Positions 1-7,824 of a stretch of 7,824 bases of DNA are shown piece after piece. Made by a program: the position numbers and the translations under genes. Below the pieces are notes generated by a model, which was given only the letters and a program-made list of their open reading frames with translations, did not search any database and was not told the origin of the DNA. This DNA comes from Rubrivivax sp. GTDB taxonomy: Bacteria; Pseudomonadota; Gammaproteobacteria; Burkholderiales; Burkholderiaceae_C. Numbering within the stretch: position 1 is the first letter of the stretch; each line of letters begins with the position of its first letter. Location: the NCBI GenBank assembly GCA_020851615.1, contig JADZCL010000201.1, forward strand, positions 1-7,824, in the 5' to 3' direction.

Positions 1-239
1 ACTGCCGCGGGGTCGATCACCTGCGCCGCCGCGAGCTTGGCCTCGAGTTCCTTGATGCGGCCCTCGACGAAGCCCTGGCGGTCCTTGGCGGCGTCGTACT
101 CGGCGTTTTCCGACAGGTCGCCCTGCGCACGCGCCTCGGCGATGGCCTGGATGGCCGCGTGGCGCTCGACGGTCTTCAGGCGGTGCAGTTCGTCCTTGAG
201 CTTCTCGGCACCGCGGATGGTCAGAGGAATGGTGGCCAT
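1..239 (-). CDS. greA: Transcription elongation factor GreA, N-terminal half (3' end outside window)
   Basis: GreA binds the secondary channel of RNA polymerase and stimulates cleavage of backtracked transcripts, so stalled complexes can resume. The window holds the first 79 residues of a protein usually about 158 long: the N-terminal antiparallel coiled coil. It starts [18 protein letters not shown] and carries the tip motif [12 protein letters not shown] at residues 41-52. D41 and E44 fall at the same positions as the catalytic acidic residues of E. coli GreA. The C-terminal FKBP-like domain lies beyond the left edge. The ATG at 239 gives the family-typical N-terminus, but the bases just before it (CACACCCCCATC in coding sense) contain no Shine-Dalgarno sequence, so initiation may be weak or depend on other features. 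It follows carB on the same strand, 108 bp away, with a terminator hairpin between them. Identification is by motif recall and is close to certain. Confidence 0.96.
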   Translation of the reverse strand, partial: MATIPLTIRGAEKLKDELHRLKTVERHAAIQAIAEARAQGDLSENAEYDAAKDRQGFVEGRIKELEAKLAAAQVIDPAA

Positions 240-274
240 GATGGGGGTGTGCGATTGGGGCAGCGCGCGGGAGC

Positions 275-321
275 AAAAAGTAAAACCGCCGCAGCGCACC
301 CTGCACGGGTGACTGCGGCGG
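275..321 (-). terminator. Rho-independent terminator/attenuator between carB and greA
   Basis: In minus-strand sense the hairpin has a perfect 9-bp outer stem, CCGCCGCAG (321-313) with CTGCGGCGG (294-286). After a small internal loop there is an inner 5-bp stem, CACCC/GGGTG (311-307 with 301-297), around a five-base loop. It is followed at once by TTTTACTTTTT (285-275). The structure begins 26 nt after the carB stop codon and ends about 35 nt before the greA start. It therefore fits a terminator for carAB, or an attenuator in the greA leader if transcripts read through. In E. coli the greA leader also contains a terminator-like hairpin that yields short GraL RNAs; the resemblance here is positional only. 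Formation and efficiency were judged by eye. Confidence 0.88.
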
Positions 322-347
322 ATCGAGGGAGCGGTCGGGGCGGGAGT

Positions 348-3620
<3,273 letters not shown>

Positions 3621-3621
3621 T

Positions 3622-4785
3622 TCAGCGTTCTTCCATCAGTTTCACGAAGCGGTCGAAGAGGTGGCCGATGTCGTGTGGCCCGGGCAGTGCTTCGGGGTGG
3701 CCCTGGAAGCTGAATGCCGGGCGGCCGGTATGGGTCATGCCCTGCAGCGTGCCGTCGAACAGGCTCACGTGCGTGGCGCGCAGCGTCGGCGGCAGCGACT
3801 CGCGCTCGACCGCGAAGCCATGGTTCTGGCTCGTGATCGCCACGCTGCCGGTGTCCAGGTCCTGCACCGGATGATTGGCGCCGTGGTGGCCGAACTTCAT
3901 CTTGAACGTCCGTGCGCCACAGGCGAGCGCCAGGATCTGGTGACCCAGGCAGATGCCGAAGATCGGGATGCCCGCGGCGAGGAACTCGCGCACAGCAGCA
4001 ATCGCATAGTCGCAGGGCTGCGGATCCCCAGGGCCGTTGCTTAGGAAGATGCCCTGCGGGCGCAGCGCGAGCGCCTCGCGGGCCGACGTCTGCGCCGGCA
4101 CCACGGTGACCCGGCAGCCACGGCTGGCCAGCATGCGCAGGATGTTGCGCTTGACGCCGAAGTCATAGGCCACGACATGGTGCGTCGCGTCGATCAGGCG
4201 GCCGTAGCCCTCACCCAGGCGCCACTCGGTATCCAGCCATTCGTAGGGCTCGGCGGTGCTGACAACCCGCGCCAGGTCCAGACCCATCATCGGCGGCGCC
4301 GCACGTGCAGCGGCCACCGCGTCGGCCAGGTGCGTGGCATCGATCACGGTGCCACGCGGGTAGGTCGTGATGCAGCCGTTCTGCGTGCCCGTGCTGCGCA
4401 GCCGCCGCGTGAGCCGGCGCGTATCGATGTCCGCCAGCGCCACCACGCCTTCGCGCTGCAGGTAGTCCGAGAGGGTCTGCGTCGCGCGAAAGCTCGACAT
4501 GCGCGCAGGCAGGTCCTTGACGATCAGGCCCGCGGCCTGCACCCGCACCGACTCGACGTCCTCCGCGTTGACCCCGGTGTTGCCGATATGCGGATAGGTC
4601 AGTGTCACGAGCTGCCGGCTGTAGCTCGGGTCGGTGAGGATTTCCTGATAGCCGGTCATCGCGGTGTTGAACACCACTTCTCCGACTGTTCGACCGGGCG
4701 CGCCGATCGAGGAGCCAAGGAAGGTCGTGCCGTCGGCGAGGGCGAGGAGCGCGCCATCACGCGCACTGGACAGGAGGGGCAGCAA
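3622..4785 (-). CDS. carA: Carbamoyl-phosphate synthase small (glutaminase) subunit
   Basis: CarA hydrolyses glutamine and passes ammonia to CarB. The 387-residue protein has the usual two parts. The N-terminal CarA-specific domain (about 11-150) contains [29 protein letters not shown] and the [11 protein letters not shown] stretch. The C-terminal class I glutamine amidotransferase domain (about 203-385) has SNGPGDP at 249-255, nucleophile C279 in FGICLGHQ, and H363 and E365 in FQGHPEA, which complete the triad. The start is read as TTG at 4785, translated as methionine. No ATG, GTG or TTG lies in frame closer to the conserved ALLALADGT motif, GGAG stands 9 nt upstream, and the resulting short N-terminus matches the family. 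The first in-frame ATG (M43) is inside the conserved domain and would truncate it. The gene heads the carAB operon and ends one base before carB. Function is certain; the exact start is probable. Confidence 0.98.
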   Translation of the reverse strand: MLPLLSSARDGALLALADGTTFLGSSIGAPGRTVGEVVFNTAMTGYQEILTDPSYSRQLVTLTYPHIGNTGVNAEDVESVRVQAAGLIVKDLPARMSSFRATQTLSDYLQREGVVALADIDTRRLTRRLRSTGTQNGCITTYPRGTVIDATHLADAVAAARAAPPMMGLDLARVVSTAEPYEWLDTEWRLGEGYGRLIDATHHVVAYDFGVKRNILRMLASRGCRVTVVPAQTSAREALALRPQGIFLSNGPGDPQPCDYAIAAVREFLAAGIPIFGICLGHQILALACGARTFKMKFGHHGANHPVQDLDTGSVAITSQNHGFAVERESLPPTLRATHVSLFDGTLQGMTHTGRPAFSFQGHPEALPGPHDIGHLFDRFVKLMEER

Positions 4786-4794
4786 AGGAAGTGA

Positions 4795-4798
4795 CTCC
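4795..4798 (-). promoter_or_regulatory. Ribosome-binding site of carA (GGAG) supporting a TTG start
   Basis: GGAG in minus-strand sense ends 9 nt before the TTG at 4785-4783. It is the only purine-rich Shine-Dalgarno-like stretch near the conserved N-terminus of CarA, and it is the main reason for choosing TTG over an unsupported upstream CTG at 4815. Confidence 0.6.
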
Positions 4799-4880
4799 GG
4801 GATTCGCGCGCCCAGCTCGCCGCCGACCCAATGATGTCCTGCTGGTCGGGATCGAATCCGGGGGAAACCGAGGTCGGGAT
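4798..4880. repeat. Short CGGGAT repeats in the carA leader
   Basis: Read on the plus strand, CGGGATTCGC begins at 4798, CGGGATCGAATCC at 4847 and CGGGATTTCGC at 4875. The second and third are part of an identical 9-mer, GGTCGGGAT, at 4844-4852 and 4872-4880 (28 bp between starts). All lie between the presumed carA promoter and the carA start. They could be an operator array or leader RNA elements, or a chance effect in GC-rich sequence. The rest of 4786-4949 holds no ATG-initiated minus-strand reading frame and no hairpin with a T-run that I can see. Confidence 0.3.
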
Positions 4881-4916
4881 TTCGCTAGGCTGCGATGTTG
4901 GCGGGTGAACCGGCGG

Positions 4917-4922
4917 ATTATA
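4917..4922 (-). promoter_or_regulatory. Putative sigma-70 -10 element for carA
   Basis: A perfect TATAAT in minus-strand sense lies in the gap between the GlcG/HbpS-like gene (stop at 4950) and carA. It would place the transcription start near 4910 and give a leader of about 125 nt. No good -35 hexamer is seen 16-18 bp upstream (GCGATG or CGCGAT at best), and there is no TG extension. It is therefore either an activator-dependent or weak promoter, or a chance AT-rich hexamer, although such a run is rare in this GC-rich sequence. Confidence 0.5.
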
Positions 4923-4949
4923 TGCGTCGGCGCAAAGCCATCGCGCGCT

Positions 4950-5357
4950 TCAGCTCACGCCGAGTGCTGCGATCCCCGCGCGCGCGACCTGGGCGTCCTC
5001 GCCGCTCTTGACTCCGCTCACCCCGACCGCACCCACCACGTGCCCATCGGCGACGATCGGCAGCCCGCCCTCCAGCGTCCCCACCAGCGGCGCACTCAGG
5101 AAGGAGAAGCGGCCGCCGTTGATCATGTCCTCGTAGGCCTTGCTCTCCCGCCGGCCCAGTGCCGCGGTCTGCGCCTTGGCCGGCGCAATCTGGGCCGAGA
5201 TCGGTGCCGCGCCGTCCAGGCGCTGCAGCCACAGCAGGTGCGCCCCATCGTCGACGATCGCGATGCTCACCGCCCAGCCGTTGGCAAGCGCCTCAGCCTC
5301 GGCCGCCGCGGCAATGCGGCGGACGTCGGCCAGCGTGAGCATGGGTCTGGTCTGCAT
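4950..5357 (-). CDS. GlcG/HbpS family heme-binding-type protein (haem_degrading domain, DUF336)
   Basis: A 135-residue single-domain protein of the Haem_degrading (DUF336) family. Visible family features are the N-terminal helix LTLADVRRIAAAAEAEA (7-23), the strand motif AIVDDGAHLL (33-42), QRLDGA (45-50), the helix around KAQTAALGRRESKAYE (61-76), and the glycine-rich core LEGGLPIV (95-102) with GHVVGAVGVSG (105-115). Members include the heme-binding HbpS of Streptomyces and the GlcG proteins of glycolate loci; the biochemical role of most is unknown, and no glc genes are present here. No signal peptide or membrane segment is seen, so it is probably cytoplasmic. The ATG at 5357 is preceded by GGAGAG; a second ATG at 5342 is possible but lacks such a site. 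It lies 164 bp upstream of carA on the same strand and divergent from the YccA-like gene. It could be partly co-transcribed with carA, but nothing links it functionally to the operon. Family assignment is firm, function open. Confidence 0.9.
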   Translation of the reverse strand: MQTRPMLTLADVRRIAAAAEAEALANGWAVSIAIVDDGAHLLWLQRLDGAAPISAQIAPAKAQTAALGRRESKAYEDMINGGRFSFLSAPLVGTLEGGLPIVADGHVVGAVGVSGVKSGEDAQVARAGIAALGVS

Positions 5358-5361
5358 CGCA

Positions 5362-5367
5362 CTCTCC
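5362..5367 (-). promoter_or_regulatory. Ribosome-binding site of the GlcG/HbpS-like gene
   Basis: GGAGAG in minus-strand sense lies 4 nt before the ATG at 5357. It fixes the start there and argues against the long in-frame extension that runs up to 5546, whose residues are Arg/Pro-rich and unlike the family. Confidence 0.7.
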
Positions 5368-5503
5368 AGCTGCTGCGCTTGCCGCGCGGGCCCGACGATA
5401 GCCCAGGCCCGGCGCCTTCGCAGCGCACCCTTGTGGATCCCGGGTCTGCCGCCATATTGCCGGCATGCGGTTTGCGGGAATCGGGGCGGCAGCGCCCTCC
5501 GCC

Positions 5504-5509
5504 TAGAAT
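5504..5509 (+). promoter_or_regulatory. Putative -10 element for the YccA-like gene
   Basis: TAGAAT (one mismatch from TATAAT) would place the transcription start near 5516, giving a leader of about 31 nt. The -35 region 17 bp upstream (TCGGGG at 5481-5486) is poor. The rest of the divergent region 5368-5503 is GC-rich. A CATATT at 5450-5455, preceded by TTGTGG with a spacer of about 16 bp, is an alternative plus-strand promoter. I see no convincing minus-strand promoter for the GlcG/HbpS-like gene. Confidence 0.4.
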
Positions 5510-5535
5510 CCACCCGTTGCCCAATCCTGCCCATC

Positions 5536-5543
5536 AAGGAGGT
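5536..5543 (+). promoter_or_regulatory. Consensus ribosome-binding site of the YccA-like gene
   Basis: AAGGAGGT is an uninterrupted match to the anti-Shine-Dalgarno sequence, ending 3 nt before the ATG at 5547. It decides the start: the open frame continues upstream to 4791, but that part is antisense to the neighbouring gene and has no membrane-protein character. Confidence 0.9.
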
Positions 5544-5546
5544 CAC

Positions 5547-6233
5547 ATGTCGACGAATACCGAACTCTACGGCGGCGCACCGCTGGCCCTGGGTGCCGAG
5601 CGCCAGCGCGTGCTCCGCAACACCTATGCCTTGCTGGCGCTGTCGATGATCCCGACCGTGCTCGGGGCCTGGGTCGGCGTGGCCACGGGGCTGTTTGCCG
5701 CCATGTCGCCGGTCATCGGCCTCATCGTGTTCATGGCCGGCGCCTTCGGCTTCATCTACGCGATCCAGCGCAACGCCAATTCGGGTCTGGGCGTGACGCT
5801 GCTGCTGGCCTTCACCTTCTTCATGGGTCTGATGCTCTCGCGCCTGCTGGCCTTCGTGCTCAGCAAGGGCAACGGCGCCAGCCTGGTGATGATGGCCTTC
5901 GCTGGCACGAGCGCCGCCTTCTTCGGCATGGCGCTGCTCTCAAGCGTCGTCAAGCGCGACCTCTCGGGCCTCTCGAAGTTCCTCTTCATCGGCGCCATCG
6001 GCATCCTCGTGGTGGGCGTTGCGAACGTGTTCGTGCAGAGCAGCGCGCTGATGATGACGCTGGCGGTGCTGGCGATCCTCGTCTTCTCGGCCTTCATCCT
6101 GGTCGACCTCAAGCGCGTTCGCGACGGCGAGGAGACGAACTACGTGACGGCCACCCTGGGTGTCTACCTGAGCCTCTACAACGTCTTCCAGAGTCTGCTG
6201 GCGCTGCTGGGGATCTTCGGCGGCGAGGACTGA
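5547..6233 (+). CDS. yccA: Bax inhibitor-1/YccA family inner-membrane protein
   Basis: A 228-residue polytopic membrane protein, close to the length of E. coli YccA (219). About seven hydrophobic segments can be placed near residues 27-48, 54-74, 80-104, 111-131, 143-163, 168-187 and 201-222, with basic loops such as VVKRDLSG (134-141). The N-terminal VLRNTYALLALS (22-33) and the C-terminal GEETNYVTATLGVYLSLYNV (194-213) closely follow recalled YccA sequence. The aspartate D187 in ILVDLKR sits where BI-1 proteins have a pH-sensing or ion-pathway acidic residue. In E. coli, YccA is a substrate and modulator of the FtsH protease and protects SecY from degradation when translocons jam. Other BI-1 proteins leak Ca2+ or H+. 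Which applies here is unknown. It is a single-gene unit, divergent from the GlcG/HbpS-like gene and followed by its own terminator. Family certain; orthology to YccA rather than YbhL-type paralogues is likely. Confidence 0.93.
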   Translation: MSTNTELYGGAPLALGAERQRVLRNTYALLALSMIPTVLGAWVGVATGLFAAMSPVIGLIVFMAGAFGFIYAIQRNANSGLGVTLLLAFTFFMGLMLSRLLAFVLSKGNGASLVMMAFAGTSAAFFGMALLSSVVKRDLSGLSKFLFIGAIGILVVGVANVFVQSSALMMTLAVLAILVFSAFILVDLKRVRDGEETNYVTATLGVYLSLYNVFQSLLALLGIFGGED

Positions 6234-6257
6234 GCAGACCGGTCTTCCACCCAGCCC

Positions 6258-6288
6258 AGGAACGGCCCCGCAAGGGGCCTTTCCTTTT
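6258..6288 (+). terminator. Rho-independent terminator after the YccA-like gene (GCAA tetraloop)
   Basis: The core stem GGCCCC (6264-6269)/GGGGCC (6274-6279) closes a GCAA tetraloop. A single C/T mismatch separates it from an outer stem AGGAA (6258-6262)/TTCCT (6281-6285). The 3' side ends in TTTCCTTTT, giving the T-rich tail. It begins 24 nt after the stop codon. The gene on the opposite strand converges here (stop at 6313), but the minus-strand sense lacks a T-run after the hairpin, so termination should mainly serve the plus-strand gene. Confidence 0.88.
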
Positions 6289-6312
6289 GGGGCACAGATC
6301 GAGCCATCCGGC

Positions 6313-7824
6313 CTAGCGCGGCGCGGCAACCGGGCAGGGGGAGGTGCCGAGGCCGGCCAGGTTCAGGCAGCGTCCGTCGAGGTCTTGCGGCGCGGGCACG
6401 CCGGCGATGTGCGCCAGCGTCGGCGCGATGTCCGTCGTTGCGATCGGCAGGATGCGTGACTGCGCGGGCGCCTTGGGCCACCAGAAGATGACGGGCACGC
6501 GGCGGTCGAGGTCGTAGGGGCCGGAATGGGTCTCGATGAAGGAAGTGAAGCTGGGCGCCGCAACCGCGATCCCCTGCCGATAGGCCACCAGGATGTCGCC
6601 CGATCGTCCACGCATCACGCTCTGTGCGAAGCGATCGCGCAGCGTCAACTCATCCGGTGAGACGCCCCGGGGCACCTGCGCCAGCAGCTCCTCCAGAGAG
6701 AACGCGGCCTGCACCTCGGGCCGGGCGCGAATGACGGGCAGCGCAGCCTCCAGCACACGGGTACGCGCCGGCTCCGCAAGCTGGCGGCGATCGGCCCCCA
6801 CCGCATAGAACTGGATCATGTCGGGGCTTGCCAGCGGGTCGGCGGCCAGCGCGAGCCGGCTCTTGAGTTCGGCATTCACAGCGGCCAGCCAGGCCTTGCC
6901 GTCCACGCGCCGCGCCTGCGGGAAGTCCTGCTGCGTCGCCATCCGTTCGACGAAGTCGGAGCCGCCGTGGTCCGCACTCAGTGCCAGGACCACCTGCACG
7001 CCAAGCCCCTCGAGCCGTGTCAGGAGCCGGCCCATGAGTTCGTCGAGCACGAACATCTGCTCGCACATTTCCGGCCCATTGGTGCCGTAGCCGTGGCCGA
7101 CGAAGTCGGTCGCCGAGAAGCCGATCGCCAGCAGATCAGTGACCCCCCGCTGACCGAGCCGGTAGTGGTCGATCAGCGTGAAGGCCGCCTCCAGCGTGCG
7201 CGCATCCATGATCTGCAGGGCACGCACGGGCCGCGCCGTCTCACCGGGCTTGACCGGGCGCTGCGGGGGCAGCGTCGACTTCCAGTCCGTGCCGTCGATC
7301 CGGTACGTTCCCTCGTAGGCCTTGCACTCGTCGTGGCGATAGGTCCAGACCGGTGGTGGCACGTCCTCGCGCTGGACCTTGGCGTTGAGCACCGCCACCG
7401 GCGCGAGCTTGGCCACCGCGTCCTCCCCCTGGCCGACGTAGGTGGTGAAGCCAAAGCCGTCGACATACCAGAAGGAGGCATCGGCGCGATGCCCGCCCAG
7501 CGTGATCGCCGAACGATCCTTGGCCGTCACGGCCACCACGCGGCTGGCCGGCGACGCCTGCTTCAGCCAGTCCCCCAGGGTACTGGCCACGAGGTTGCGC
7601 GGCCCGACTGCCATGGCCTTCGGGTCGCCACTGGCGTCGCGGTAAGCCGGGTCGGCCAGGCAATAGACGCTCTTTCCCGTCTGCCCGTCATACCAGGAGT
7701 TGCCGACGATGCCGGTGTGCCCTGGCATCTTGCCGGTGAGCAGCACCGAATGCCCTGGGCAGGTCTCGGTCAAGCCGTGGCTTTGAAACGCGTTGTCGTA
7801 GACGATGCCCTCGCGCTCCAGCCG
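6313..7824 (-). CDS. Alkaline phosphatase superfamily enzyme, PafA/SPAP-like (5' end outside window)
   Basis: A metal-dependent phosphohydrolase of the type I phosphodiesterase/NPP branch of the alkaline phosphatase superfamily. The frame is open to the right edge, giving 503 visible residues counted from the codon at 7824; the N-terminus, any signal peptide and the first metal-binding Asp are missing. Visible active-site elements are the nucleophile T21 in TETCPGH, N42 in GIVGNSWYD, K102 and R104 in AKDRSAI, metal ligands D240 and H244 in TDFVGHG, D285 and H286 in SADHGG, and H433 in ETHSGPYD. The T-to-N spacing of 21 and the KxR pair match my recollection of PafA (T79, N100, K162, R164), which points to a phosphomonoesterase rather than a diesterase. 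Family members are usually exported to the periplasm. The GGHRADASFWYVDG stretch (110-123) is also typical. A TTG at 7773 is internal and not the start, because conserved residues precede it. It stands alone and converges on the YccA-like gene; substrate unknown. Confidence 0.92.
   Translation of the reverse strand, partial: RLEREGIVYDNAFQSHGLTETCPGHSVLLTGKMPGHTGIVGNSWYDGQTGKSVYCLADPAYRDASGDPKAMAVGPRNLVASTLGDWLKQASPASRVVAVTAKDRSAITLGGHRADASFWYVDGFGFTTYVGQGEDAVAKLAPVAVLNAKVQREDVPPPVWTYRHDECKAYEGTYRIDGTDWKSTLPPQRPVKPGETARPVRALQIMDARTLEAAFTLIDHYRLGQRGVTDLLAIGFSATDFVGHGYGTNGPEMCEQMFVLDELMGRLLTRLEGLGVQVVLALSADHGGSDFVERMATQQDFPQARRVDGKAWLAAVNAELKSRLALAADPLASPDMIQFYAVGADRRQLAEPARTRVLEAALPVIRARPEVQAAFSLEELLAQVPRGVSPDELTLRDRFAQSVMRGRSGDILVAYRQGIAVAAPSFTSFIETHSGPYDLDRRVPVIFWWPKAPAQSRILPIATTDIAPTLAHIAGVPAPQDLDGRCLNLAGLGTSPCPVAAPR

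Noticed and set aside
4844..4862. A tRNA T-arm-like stretch (GGATTCGATCC in minus-strand sense) in the carA leader.
   Set aside because: The flanking bases do not form a five-pair T stem, and no acceptor, D or anticodon arm surrounds it.
4791..5546. A 252-codon N-terminal extension of the YccA-like gene on the plus strand.
   Set aside because: It overlaps the GlcG/HbpS-like gene antisense, is rich in Arg, Pro, His and Gly, and the consensus AAGGAGGT followed by ATG at 5547 gives the family-typical N-terminus.
5358..5546. A 63-codon upstream extension of the GlcG/HbpS-like gene.
   Set aside because: The extra residues are Arg/Pro-rich and unlike the family, they run across the presumed divergent promoter region, and a GGAGAG site supports the start at 5357.
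7723..7773. Start of the alkaline phosphatase gene at the TTG at 7773.
   Set aside because: The frame continues to the window edge with residues YDNAFQSHGL just before the nucleophile motif, as expected for an internal part of the family; the true start lies beyond 7824.

Overview
This window looks like an ordinary chromosomal segment of a high-GC betaproteobacterium, most likely Burkholderiales (Comamonadaceae/Sphaerotilaceae-like). The reasons are a uniformly high GC content, the gene order carA-carB-greA on one strand, and protein variants that resemble those of that order. The genus is inferred from memory of gene order and protein style, not from a search.

Layout: positions 1-4785 hold the minus-strand cluster carA (4785-3622), carB (3620-348) and the first half of greA (239 to the window edge). 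carA and carB encode the small (glutaminase) and large (synthetase) subunits of carbamoyl-phosphate synthetase, which feeds both pyrimidine and arginine synthesis. They are separated by one base and are surely co-transcribed and translationally coupled. A strong rho-independent-type terminator sits between carB and greA, so it either ends the car transcript or attenuates read-through into greA, the transcript-cleavage factor of RNA polymerase. Upstream of carA lies a gap of about 160 bp with a perfect TATAAT -10 hexamer on the minus strand and a small cluster of CGGGAT repeats.

Positions 4950-5357 hold a minus-strand gene for a small GlcG/HbpS-family (haem_degrading, DUF336) protein. It shares a divergent intergenic region of about 190 bp with a plus-strand gene (5547-6233) for a seven-helix Bax inhibitor-1/YccA family membrane protein, which has a consensus ribosome-binding site and ends in a clear terminator with a GCAA tetraloop. 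From the right edge, a minus-strand gene (7824-6313, 5' end outside the window) encodes a PafA/SPAP-type alkaline phosphatase superfamily enzyme that converges on the YccA gene.

The genes form four transcription units of housekeeping or general metabolic function. I see no mobile element, CRISPR array, RNA gene, toxin-antitoxin pair, defence island or other accessory system, and nothing that supports a previously undescribed system. The points worth a second look are small: the terminator inside car-greA, the TTG start of carA, the carA leader repeats, and a replaced residue in the presumed nucleotide-effector site of CarB.
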